The notes beneath the pieces were generated by a model, which worked only from the letters and a program-made list of their open reading frames with translations, searched no databases and was not told the origin of the DNA. Source: Chrysaora quinquecirrha (Eukaryota; Cnidaria; Scyphozoa; Semaeostomeae; Pelagiidae). Taken from it: DNA of 64,000 nucleotides. Of this stretch, positions 23,757 to 39,159 are shown piece after piece. The stretch's first letter is position 1. Every line of letters begins with the position of its first letter. The stretch spans positions 147,609 to 211,608 of the forward strand of contig JACTAT010000047.1 in NCBI GenBank assembly GCA_014526335.1. The letters are read 5' to 3'. The position numbers and the translations under genes were made by a program.

Positions 23757-24310
23757 ATTACGGCGACTTCAAAGTTTACTTCCTCGCATTTGTGACTCAT
23801 TTATTGTTACACGTTTGGCAGGAAAAAGCGTCTTCACATACGTACATACATATATACACACTTTTTTTTATAAGAATACCTTATTTTTTGCCGAGCCTCG
23901 ATTATTCTTAAGCTTATTCGATTTTGAGCCTGAAAACATTCTTAAATTATTCTTAATCATCAATACAATGTTGTAAATTGGCCTGAAGATCAAGAGAAAT
24001 AAGTCAAATCTTTGTCATTTGTTAGTTTATTAATAAAAAGAGTTACTGTATCAAAGAGTCAGACAGGATGTATGCATTTCAAAACAAATACAGTTGCCTG
24101 ACAATCACACTTATTGTGCAGTGTAAAAACGCAGAGAAATAAAAATGATCCTCGTCAAGCTTGAGCCTCAGATTATTCTTAAATAATTCTTAAATTTCAG
24201 CAATTTTGAGCCTGAATATTCTTATAGACTGTATTCTTATAAAAAAAAGTGTGTACATGCGTTCCACGAACACCCTCTCATTATGTCGTTCGGACATAAA
24301 AATCGCCCGC
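23757..24310 (+). repeat. Truncated copy of the composite microsatellite repeat, split by a MITE
   Basis: 23757-23856 matches the arms at 42825 and 55538 (TTACGGCGACTTCAAAGTTT ... GGCAGGAAAAAGCGTCT). After the MITE, 24254-24310 matches 55635-55690 (CATGCGTTCCAC, ACACCCTCTCATT, CGGACATAAAAAT). Removing the MITE restores a continuous copy. Confidence 0.8.
23857..24253. mobile_element. TA-flanked MITE (397 bp), Tc1/mariner-like
   Basis: Perfect 23-bp terminal inverted repeats (CACAC, T8, ATAAGAATAC) flanked by TA at 23855-23856 and 24254-24255. The inside is AT-rich with 'attcttaa' motifs and 'gagcctgaa' in inverted positions. No gene. It interrupts an older dispersed repeat, so it is the younger insertion. 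Confidence 0.88.
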
Positions 24311-24520
24311 CTGACCTGACAAGAAGAGCGATTTGACCGCCCGTCTGTTAAAATTTTCATGGCCAGAAATAGTAACAGTGACTATACATAGTAATAGTAT
24401 TTTTTACAAAATATATGCATTGTCTTACAGTTAAAAAGATGCAGGAATTTTGTTTGCTTGCTTTTAGTATATACTTCCCAACTGGCTAAAGTTTAACTGT
24501 TTTAGAAATTTCCATTTCAG

Positions 24521-28546
<4,026 letters not shown>

Positions 28547-29053
28547 TGTCAGGATTTGATATAAACATGATACTTAAAGTGCAAAGGTCATTAACTGGCA
28601 TTTTTGACAATTAGAGCCAACTTTGCAAAAAAACGTATGCTACTTTTGATAAAATTAATCCAGGGTGTGTACTCCGTTATTTTGCACGACGACAGTTCGC
28701 GAAAACTTTTTTGGTAGCTAATCCCAAAATTAATGTCGAGTCAATTTCTTGTAAAGACCGTGCAGAGCTTTAGTATTTTAAAGGACCCCAAATTTTATTT
28801 TGGAAAAAATTTCATACCTTCATTGTTGGCAGGAATCACCTCTCCCTTATCAACAAGGAAATGCACACCCTGGGATGATAAAATATTATGCTTTTGTTAT
28901 GTTTTTGTTATGTTATGATGATGTTCCGTTCTGTTCTGTTATTTTAATGTTTCACTCTTTGCTATGAAAGCATTTGCCTTACGATTTCTCGTGATTTTTC
29001 GTATATATCGATGCCAAACGATTGACTTTCTACTTCTGTGTCGATTTCTTCAT
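28547..29053. other. Intergenic gap between HECT and integrase genes
   Basis: About 500 bp between two converging 3' ends. A TGTTATG-type short repeat lies near 28,895-28,920. No exon is supported here. Confidence 0.5.
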
Positions 29054-30784
29054 TCAGCAACTGCAACTGTTCGCCTGATAGGGTGTGTTAACTGGGAGAA
29101 TAAATACTCCATCTTCATCATAATTTGGAGGATGTGCTGGCCCCTCCCAGTCGATGCCATAATGTAAAGCCTCCTCCTAAAAAAATGAAAAATTATTGAA
29201 ACACGAATTATCTGTTACTTGTTATTGAACTGTCTGTTGGTGATTTATTTTCGATATTTACTGTCAGCTTATTTTAACTTACGTCGTTAGAAGGTTGCCA
29301 GAATTCTTCAGCAACGCGGGAACCTTCTTGCCCCACCATATCATGCAGTCCTTTTATCCAAATTTGATTTGGAGTCATGCTTCTTTCCGTGCGCATTTTG
29401 TGAGCATTCCAGCCATTTTCAAATTTTTTCAAATGATTATTTATTCTTGGTTTGAATGTAAAGTGCAGAACAAACATATCGATATCGTCATCAACATTGA
29501 GTAACTGCTGCATTTCTAGATATGAAAAGACACAATAATAAATGTACACCACGCCTAGATATACATCAACCCACAATCTTTCAATGCGCTGGTTGTGTAC
29601 TCCTTTCCCCGTAATGAAACTACCCCTATCCGGTCCTCTCTCAGGGTGTGCAAACATGAACCTTGCAACGTCGACATTTTCCACTCCCATGTCTCCTCTG
29701 ACTCGTGATGGTAAACCATGAACTTCAACAGCAGTTAGAAATGCTCTCAATACAGTCTGAGCAGTATTGTCAGTGTTACATTCGAGGAACATAATCTTTC
29801 TGCTGAAGCCATCAATGCAACCATGCACAACAAATTTCCATCTGCAAAAAAAATTGCAGGTAATGTTGTAGTTAATTGAAACTGACATATTGTACTTTTT
29901 AGAAAGACAATTTTTAACAAAATGAAGGTAACCCTTTAAAGAGAATATATAAGGGAACCTTGCACATACTTCTGCAAACAACCTTTTTGAAACATTCCAT
30001 CAATATTTTCCACAGAGATTTTTGCCACAAGTTTTTTTCCAAGTAGGAAATTAATGTTTTTTTTCTGGAATTCACATAATGACATAGAAAAGCTGACAAA
30101 GAAGAACATGAAAAAATGGGACCTTGAAGGGATAATAACCAACAAACCTGATCAGCTTATGATGTCCATCGATATGCCACAATGATAATACCCCTGGGAC
30201 TTTATATTTTCGCCTAGCTATTGTGTTCAATTGTAAGGCTCTCGTGAGTATTCCTTCTGGATCCACTCTGTGCATGGAAGCCAATATACGACGTTCAGAT
30301 ACCTTGCAGCTATCTGCCAACAAGTAGCCACAATTTGGGTTTTGCAACACTTTCTCTTTGATTAGCAAATCAAGTTCATCATCCGTGATATCAGAGTAAG
30401 TTTCCCCAACGCTTAATCCAAATGTTTTAAGCCTGCGTTTTACAGTACTTTTACTCACAGATATCATCTTTGCGATAAGAGAAATGGAAAAGCTGTTTTC
30501 TAAATAGTATTCCAATTGTGATTTACCAATGATAAATGCAGGCCGACCTTTAAGACCATTTCTCTGCTTTGGCGCTTTGTATCCGTTGGCAATTGAATCT
30601 TCGAAAAATCTTTCGGTTATATCAGCAGCTTGTTGAATCATTTCAATTAACCTTGCATCAATTACGTATAATTCATTACAGCGCAGAACGACATTTAGTA
30701 AATTTTTTACTCTGAAATTCAAGTAGTCCAAATCTTCATTGCAATTCACTCGATCGAAATCGCTAATTATTTGCAAACGTTTTC
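29054..30784 (-). CDS. Integrase-core (rve/rva_4-like) DDE protein, three exons seen
   Basis: Exons 30784-30148, 29841-29283 and 29176-29054 join in phase (donors GTTTGT and GTAAGT; acceptors TTTGCAG and TTTTTTTAG), about 440 residues. Exon 1 has a helix-turn-helix ([20 protein letters not shown]) and WHIDGHHKL (first Asp). Exon 2 has [29 protein letters not shown] (second Asp) and [11 protein letters not shown] (Glu). The last exon ends in a Trp/Pro-rich tail ([14 protein letters not shown]). A TTTTACAG acceptor at 30785 implies a further 5' exon toward the right arm. Family knowledge: retroviral-type integrase fold common as multicopy genes in cnidarians and fish; it is the most likely recombinase of the 19-kb unit. 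Confidence 0.88.
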
Positions 30785-30890
30785 CTGTAAAAGAACAGCC
30801 AATCTGTTTGGCAACAACATGCTTATTTATCAGTGTTATAGCAAACTAACTACAACAGATTTTATACAGATTTTATATATCTGAGATGCA

Positions 30891-31636
30891 GCAGGCAAAA
30901 TGAAAATGAGACTACGCCGACGCGTCTTAGATGCAGCGGGGCAATACGAAAATGAGACTACGCCGACGCGTCTTAGATGCAGCGGGGCAAAGTGAAAACG
31001 AGACTACGCCGACGCGTCTTAGATGCAGCGAGGCAAAGTGTAAAGTGAAAAAGAGGTTACGCCGACGCGTCTTAGATGCAGCGGGGCAAAGTGAAAACGA
31101 GACTACGCCGACGCGTCTTAGATGCGGCGGGGCAAAGTGCAAAGTGAAAACGAGATTACGCCGACGAATCTTAGATGCAGCGGCGCAGAGTGAAAACTAG
31201 ACCTTGTTGTATGAAGTTACATACAGGACACATTATCTTTTAACTTGAAACATCCGCTCCCTTTCTTAAATCATGTTCAAATTAACATTACATTTCTGTT
31301 TTATTTCCAAAAATTAACCAATAAATTAAAAATAATCAACAAATAGATATTTAAGAGAAAAATCATTTCTGTACCTTTAAATGCTCACACTAACATAAAA
31401 ATATCATTCTTTTTTGCAAAATTCTAAGTAATGTGAATATTGTTTGACGAGATATAGGTAAATAAATTGCCCTTTTGGTTAATCTTGTTGTGTTCCCTGC
31501 TCTCCGGGTTCTTGAAAAAATGTCCGGTGAAAATGTCAGCTTGGATCAGTGCTGATTTGAATACGAGATTTTCCACTGTTATCTGGCACACCCCCCGGTA
31601 TTCAAATGAAAGCGAGATTACGACGACGCCTCTAAG
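30891..31636 (-). repeat. Right arm of the 19-kb unit, with subterminal tandem array
   Basis: Inverted partner of the left arm, uninterrupted (746 bp). The inner 30891-31195 has about six units of the 'gccgacgcgtcttagatgc' + 'agcggggcaaagtgaaaac' repeat. The outer end is CGACGACGCCTCTAAG. It preserves the pre-insertion site of the solo LTR found in the left arm. Confidence 0.88.
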
Positions 31637-31943
31637 GGCTGTTCCTCGATGTATCAGAGAATGAATAACTGCGTAGTGCGCATGCGAGCAACAACTTGCC
31701 CATAGCAATAGCTACGTGCCAAATCAAGAACGAACCAACAGGCACCACGAGATATGGCAGATACGACAGTGCAATATACAAACACCCTAAACTAATACTG
31801 TAATCTTACTTCAACACAAGCATGCCTCAGACGGGGCGGCAAATAGTAGCAAACGCATACGTTGTAAATTATACATGAAACCGAACGGTCCTAATAGTAA
31901 GAGAACTACTAAGGAATGCAGATACATTAGGTTATAAGCATAC
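31637..31943. other. Unannotated spacer outside the right arm
   Basis: No repeat or exon recognised between the end of the inverted repeat and the first minisatellite unit. Confidence 0.4.
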
Positions 31944-33063
31944 GAGCGTACATAGCCCCACATGTTGTGGAGATGGTTGAGACTGTGCGGTGATACATAG
32001 GTATATAGTAGTACAGGCATACATGGCCCCGAATGTTGTGGAAATGGTGGAGAGATGCATAGCTATGTAGTAGTACGGGCATACATGGCCCCGAATGTTG
32101 TAGAGACGGTGGAGACGGTGGAGAGATAGTTATAGGCATATAGTAGTACAGGCATACATGGCCCCGAATGTTGTGGAGACGGTGGAGACGGTGGAGAGAT
32201 AGTTATAGGCATATAGTAGCACAGGCATACATGGACCCGAATGTTGTGGAGACGGTGGAGACGGTGGAGAGATAGTTATAGGCATATAGTAGTACAGGCA
32301 TACATGGCCCCGAATGTTGTGGAGACGGTGGAGATGGTGGAGAGATAGTTATAGGCATATAGTAGTACAGGCATACATGGCCCCGAATGTTGTGGAGACG
32401 GTGGAGACGGTGGAGAGATACATAGGTATATAGTAGTACAGGCATACATGGCCCCGAATGTTGTGGAGATGGTGGAGATGGTGGAGAGATGCATAGCTAT
32501 ATAGTAGTACAGGCATACATGGCCCCGAATGTTGTGGAGACGGTGGATACGGTGGAGAGATAGTTATAGGCATATTGTAGTACAGGCATACATGGCCCCG
32601 AATGTTGTGGAGACTGTGGAGACGGTGGAGATATAGTTATAGGCATATAGTAGTACAGGCATACATGGCCCCGAATGTTGTGGAGACGGTGGAGACGGTG
32701 GAGAGATACATAGGCATATAGTAGTACAGGCATACATGGCCCCGAATGTTGTGGAGACGGTGGAGACGGTGGAGAGATACATAGGTATATAGTAGTACAG
32801 GCATACATGGCCCCGAATGTTGTGGAGACGGTGGAGACGGTGGAGAGATACATAGATATATATTAGTACAGGCATACATGGCCCCGAATGTTGTGGAGAC
32901 TGTGGAGACGGTGGAGAGATACATAGATATAAAGTAGCACAGGCATACATGGCCCCAAATGTTGTGGAGACTGTGGAGACGGTGGAGAGATACATAGATA
33001 TATATTAGTACAGGCATACATGGCCCCGAATGTTGTGGAGACGGTGGAGACGGTGGAGAGATA
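31944..33063 (-). repeat. 73-bp minisatellite array 1 (~15 units)
   Basis: Unit: two or more 'ggagacggt' blocks, 'ggagagata', 'ataggcatatagtagtac', 'aggcatacatggccc', 'cgaatgttgt'. Spacing is 73 bp (for example 32159, 32232, 32305). Nearly all units read CCCCGAATG; one near 32953 reads CCCCAAATG. Open frames on the minus strand exist because the unit lacks stops in all frames, so they are not genes. Confidence 0.95.
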
Positions 33064-35975
33064 CGAGTGGTTCTGCGTGCTGCGTTATTGGACCATTCAA
33101 TGCGTGATTTGACGAGATCAGAATTTTTGCCCGTGAATGCGTGAGTCTAATTGGAAGCGTGTAGCATGAAATCGCTTCGTACGTACAGCTCGTGATTTCG
33201 TGATTCACATATTGACGGCGTAAAACCATGATCGTTGATCGGTTGATCGTTGACCGTGATCATTTTTGTTCGTCGTAAATCTATAAGCCACCCCCCCCAA
33301 ATCTTAATTTTCTGTCTTCCCTGCTGCCAGGGCCGTCCCTACATTGGGGGTGTTGGGGGTGCGACCCCCCCTGGAAAAAGGACCAGTCGGCAAATCGGTA
33401 GTTTCGGTCTGCGAAATCACTCTTTTATGCATTCCTGAATCATTGATACAGAGTAAAGGCTAAGTAAAAAACAATGGGAAATAAAACAGAACTACTGCAA
33501 AAGCATGGAGCGTCTTTGCTTGACAAGGGAGGGCCGACCAACGAAGTTGTACAATCAAAATTTTCCAGAATATGCCATATTTTTTCCATTTTCGGCGGTT
33601 CACCGGCCACGATGCACCAGACCAACAAATCTATAGATGTATTAATTGTACTGTAATGTAGTATCAATAAGACTCTATAGCAAGCAATAATATTTGTCAA
33701 TCTTTTGGATTCGTTTAGAATTCAGATGTTCAAAGAAGTTTCGGTTTTTTACTACAATTTTGAAGTTTTGTGCCACTCAAAGACCATAAAAATTCTGTAC
33801 GAATTCCACGATAGAGTTTCAAGAAAACTGCATTTTTAAGAGTTCCGAAAGGGCCGTTAGCAGTGGACTCGGATCCAGACAATTGTTAATATAATGTTAG
33901 GTGCGAAGGGTGCTTAAGCACCCGTCAGATTTGCTGAGCGAAAATTGTGTTTTTTGAATTTAATTGAAATTGCTTCTGGTATGCTCTTTTATTGATCCTC
34001 GATCCTGGTCTTTTGTATTTTACAACAACAGACTCAGAGTCCCTGTTCTTTTCCATTGCAGACATTCCTTTCATTCTAAAGGCTTTGTTTTGCCTCCCAC
34101 ACAAGATGCAATATTCCACGGACTAGAATTTGCCCAGATTTCTTTGTAAACCTTGGCCCGATTAAATGGGATTGGCGTTTGCACCCGTGACCCGTAAATT
34201 AGTACATTTTATGCACCCGTGGAAGTGAATTAGCCAATCACTGTGCTGATCCACGGGTGCAAAAATCTGGCGGGCGCACCCGTAGAATTTGAAAATATTA
34301 AAACATCAAAGAGAACCGACGATTCGGGGGGATTTTAGTTGCTTTCACAGTGCAAATTGAGGATGGACAGGGGGATCTTGTAGCTAACCAGGAGGTTTTC
34401 CATGACGAGTGTTTTTCATACAGGGGGTAGTTTTCAAAGAAACAAGAACAGCCACTCGGTTGTTCGTTGTCTTTAATTCAACTTTGTGATATGTTTCGGG
34501 TGTCTTCTGGTTATAGTCGTAATGGTTAATGTGAAATTATTGGTATTTTTATGTTTGAAGAATTCAAACATTATGCAGGGGTTTTCAGCAAACCGGAAGA
34601 AATAGACCAAGATAGATAGATAGATAGATAGATACCTAGATACCTAGGAATCAGGAATGTTGTAACAAAAGATCTTGTAACAAAAGATAGGTATTTCTAT
34701 TCTCTATTTAAGAATTTCTATTCTCTATGTGCACAATGAAAACAATCGTTTCATTGAATCACTTTCTTCCCTATTGTTCTGCCTCTGTACTCAGCCTCAT
34801 AAACGAATTTCACGAATAGCTCCCGGTCTGCTGTACCTAGAAACGTGTTTCTTTTTTTGAACGAAGCCTTTTCTGTCCAAAAAGTGCAAGCCGTATTATT
34901 TTAAGTGTTTTTGGTCTTGCAATGTGGTCAAAATTTCGAATTGCTCTTGATTTTGAAGTGTTTGGTTTCATTGCGGACATATATTGTTAGTTGAACTCAA
35001 CGAATTGTGTTCCTTTGTTCTACCAAAGTTGTTTACGACTCAATTAGCCACTTGCGTAAAAGCAATTTGTACATGTATCTCTAAAAGCTGGAACAAAGAA
35101 TGAAGTCAGGAACGATCGGGAATGAGCGGGAAACAGTGGTTTTCTACGGAAGGTGCGGGAACGGAGGGCAATAAGTACGAACACGCACGAGGAAACATGT
35201 AGATGAAGCGGAAATCAGTGGGAATTATCGCTAACAGGAGAAAACAAGGATGGTTAGGTGGCTAGGGAACAAAGTCGGATCTGGTAGGAATCGGATGTGT
35301 CGAGGAGGTACAGCTGGATTTGGATTCAGTTGGAATCAGGTTAAAATGGGAGAACAGGGCCGAAATTTGTGGCAACTCTATTCTGTTCATTGCGACCTCC
35401 TAAGCATGATCTCATTCTTCAAACATGGCTAATGGGTACCTTTAATTTTTTTATCTTTTTATTTTAAAATTTTCACCTAATCCATAATGGCTCTAGAAAC
35501 CTTAAAATCGCTTATTGGTATAGTAAAAGTGTCTTAAATTATTTAATTTGGAAAATTTAAGAATTTTTGAAAAAAGGCATAAATGTGAAGTATCATGTTC
35601 TTACCAGTCTAAATATGGACATTTGCCGGAATTCACCCAAAGTATGATAGTTCTTGGGAATAATTTGTACTTAAAATTTACACTAGCACATCAGTAGAAT
35701 GAAATCATCAACTAATCCATTTTGCAATTTGTATATAAGTTTTGACGTTCCATTCTCAAAGAAATATGATTTGATTAACAACAATAGCTATTTTGAAAGA
35801 TGCTGTTTTCTATGCAATGATAACTATTCCAGGTAAAGTCGCCAGATTATCAGAGACATTCAGGAGGTTTAAGCTATGCTTTAGCCCCAGAGAAGCAAAT
35901 ATAATTGCTTTAATGAAGTGCATACTATACTGCGCCTCGCCAAACGCTATAGCGGATGTCAACTGTACTTCTCAA
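33064..35975. other. Spacer between the two inverted minisatellite arrays
   Basis: No gene is supported. Small items: a hAT-like end CAGGGCCGTCCCTAC at 33328 with G/C tracts but no partner end; GCACCCGT motifs at 33,900-34,280 in both orientations; an AGAT microsatellite at ~34604-34635; and a short degenerate patch at 35,100-35,170 resembling the GGGAACGAGC minisatellite of the foldback element. Confidence 0.5.
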
Positions 35976-37998
35976 CTCTCCACCGTCTCCACCGTCTCCA
36001 CAACATTTGGGGCCATGTATGCCTGTACTACTATATACCTATGTATCTCTCCACCGTCTCCACCGTCTCCACAACATTTGGGGCCATGTATGCCTGTACT
36101 ACTATATGCCTAAGTATCTCTCCACCGTCTCCACCGTCTCCACAACATTTGGGGTCATGTATGCCGTGCTACTTTATACCTAAGTATCTCTCCACCGTCT
36201 CCACCGTCTCCACAACATTTGGGGCCATGTATGCCTGTAATACTATATGCCTATGTATCTCTCCACCGTCTCCACCGTCTCCACAACATTTGGGGCCATG
36301 TATGCCTGTGTACTACTATATGCCTATATGTATCTCTCCACCAGTCTCCACCGTCTCCACAACATTTGGGGCCATGTATGCCTGTACTACTATATACCTA
36401 AGTATCTCTCCACCATCTCCACCGTCTCCACAACATTTGGGGCCATGTATGCCTGTACTACTATATGCCTATAAGTATCTCTCCACCGTCTCCACCGTCT
36501 CCACAACATTTGGGGCCATGTATGCCTGTACTACTTTATACCTAAGTATCTCTCCACCGTCTCCACAACATTTGGGGCCATGTATGCCTGTACTACTATA
36601 TGCCTAAGTATCTCTCCACCGTCTCCACCGTCTCCACAACATTTGGGGCCATGTATGCCTGTACTACTATATGCCTACCTAAGTATCTCTCCACCGTCTC
36701 CACCGTCTCCACAACATTTGAGGCCATGTATGCCTGTACTACTATATGCCTATGTATCTCTCCACCGTCTCCACCGTCTCCACAACATTTGGGGCCATGT
36801 ATGCCTGTGCTACTTTATACCTAAGTATCTCTCTGCCTCTCCACCGTCTCCACAACATTTGGGGCCATGTATGCCTGTACTACTATATGCCTAAGTATCT
36901 CTCCACCGTCTCCACCGTCTCCACAACATTTGGGGCCATGTATGCCTGTGCTACTTTATACCTAAGTATCTCTCCACCGTCTCCACCGTCTCCACAACAT
37001 TTGGGGCCATGTATGCCTGTACTACTATATGCCTATGTATCTCTCCACCGTCTCCACCGTCTCCACAACATTTGGGGCCATGTATGCCTGTACTACTATA
37101 TACCTATGTATCTCTCCACCGTCTCCACCGTCTCCACAACATTTGGGGCCATGTATGCCTGTACTACTATATGCCTATAACTATCTCTCCACCGTCTCCA
37201 CCGTCTCCACAACATTTGGGGCCATGTATGCCTGTACTACTATATACCTATGTATCTCTCCACCGTCTCCACCGTCTCCACAACATTTGGGGCCATGTAT
37301 GCCTGTACTACTATATGCCTATAAGTATCTCTCCGCCATCTCCACCGTCTCCACAACATTTGGGGCCATGTATGCCTGTACTACTATATGCCTATGAAGT
37401 ATCTCTCCACCGTCTCCACCGTCTCCACAACATTTGGGGCCATGTATGCCTGTGCTACTTTATACCTAAGTATCTCTCTGCCTCTCCACCGTCTCCACAA
37501 CATTTGGGGCCATGTATGCCTGTACTACTATATGCCTATGTATCTCTCCACCGTCTCCACCGTCTCCACAACATTTGGGGCCATGTATGCCTGTACTACT
37601 ATATACCTATGTATCACTCCACCGTCTCCACCGTCTCCACAACATTCGGGGCCATGTATGCCTGGCCTATAACTATCTCTCCACCGTCTCCACCGTCTCC
37701 ACAACATTTGGGGCCATGTATGCCTGTGCTACTTTATACCTAAGTATCTCTCCACCGTCTCCACCGTCTCCACAACATTTGGGGCCATGTATGCCTGTGC
37801 TACTTTATACCTAAGTATCTCTCTGCCATCTCCACCGTCTCCACAACATTTGGGGCCATGTATGCCTGTGCTACTTTATACCTAAGTATCAATGCACTGT
37901 CTCCACCGTCTCCACAACATTTGGGGCCATGTATGCCTGTGCTACAATACACCTATGTATCTCTCCACCGTCTCCAATACTCTCCACAACATTTGGGG
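35976..37998 (+). repeat. 73-bp minisatellite array 2 (~28 units), opposite orientation to array 1
   Basis: Same family as array 1 but reversed: 'ctccaccgtctccac', 'aacatttggggccatg', 'tatgcctgtactactatat'. Unit length varies from about 60 to 75 bp because of copy-number change in the CCACCGTCT sub-repeat. Units almost all read CATTTGGGG; one near 37645 reads CATTCGGGG like array 1. Long open frames (up to 244 codons, repeating STVSTVSTTFGAMYAC) are repeat artefacts. Confidence 0.95.
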
Positions 37999-38012
37999 AC
38001 ATGATGATAGTA

Positions 38013-39125
38013 CACTACCGTTCGAAAAGTTTGGAAACGGTCGCTTCAATGTAAAATGGCCGCCAACAGCAATTTAGGCCAAGGGCCTAATCCAAAGAAT
38101 TATTTTCAAGTTCTTGATGTTATATAATTTTCAAAGTCAGAGGCCTTTGTGCCTTTGCGGCCATTATCTTGCTAAGTTTCGGCGGGAAAATGTTCGTCAC
38201 TGCACTCGCCATCATTTTAAATCAAAAGGAGAAGATTATTTCGATGGTATAATAGAAAAATACACAAAACTGAGAAGCTTTGCCTTCAAAACCAAGGAAA
38301 AGATTTTAGGACTACTGATCTGAAATTATGGGAAAGAGAGGGTTTCGTTACTCCAAGATGGAAAATTTTGCAGTTATTTGAAGCCCAGTTGTTTTAGCTT
38401 TTCCGTTGTAGTAAAAGTTTTCCTGAAATATCGATTTTTACAAAGTTAATCAGGGTTAAAGTTTTCTAAACATTTTTCAGGTGAGTGAACTTATAACATG
38501 ACAGAAGAGTGTGGTTTTTCAAATATCGTTCTGCTCCCTTGTAAAATGACTGATGACTCTAAAATTTTGATACAGTACTTCTCATTTATTCTAGTTTTCG
38601 AATATGTGTTTGAATTGTTTTGATCTTGCCTCTTTTTTAGTCTAATACCTGACAAAACATTTGTTGTTGAAAAAGACCCTTTAAGAATGGCTCACCTGAA
38701 AAATGTTTAGAAAACTTTAACCCTGATTAACTTTGTAAAAATCGATATTTCAGGAAAACTTTTACTACAACGGAAAAGCTAAAACAACTGGGCTTCAAAT
38801 AACTGCAAAATTTTCCATCTTGGAGTAACGAAACCCCTCTCTTTCCCATAATTTCAGATCAGTAGTCCTAAAAATCTTTTCCTTGGTTTTTGAAGGCAAA
38901 GCTTCTCAGTTTTTGTGTATTTTTCTATTATACCATCGAAATAATCTTGTCCTTTCAATTTAAAATGATGGCGAGTGCAGTGACGAACATTTTCCCGCCG
39001 AAACTTAGCAAGATAATGGCCGCATGACCTCTGACTTTTAAGATGAAAATATTTTGGATTAGGCCCTTGGCCACTGTTGGCGGCCATTTTTAAGCGACCG
39101 TTTCCAAACTTTTCGAACGGTAGTG
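38013..39125. mobile_element. Tc1/mariner-type foldback element (1.11 kb)
   Basis: Ends CACTACCGTTCGAAAAGT in inverted orientation, flanked by TA at 38011-38012 and 39126-39127. Arms of ~470 bp (38013-38482 and ~38691-39125) match closely, leaving a ~200-bp loop. The terminal sequence is the well-known Tc1-like CACTACCGTTC type. Twin short open frames in the arms are mirror images of each other, not genes. Non-autonomous. Confidence 0.88.
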
Positions 39126-39159
39126 TAGTTAAATGACACCTATGTTTTTTCAAAGTTAC

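Noticed and set aside
33301..33380. Possible hAT MITE starting CAGGGCCGTCCCTAC
   Set aside because: No matching inverted end or target duplication could be found nearby.
35793..37814. Long open frames (up to 244 codons) repeating STVSTVSTTFGAMYAC, and mirror frames at 31.9-33.0 kb
   Set aside because: They are open in several frames because the 73-bp unit has no stops; no start context, splice sites or family resemblance.
38114..39153. Twin frames with HYLAKFRRENVRHCTRHHFK on opposite strands
   Set aside because: They are the two arms of a Tc1-type foldback; similarity is due to the inverted repeat, not to a gene pair.
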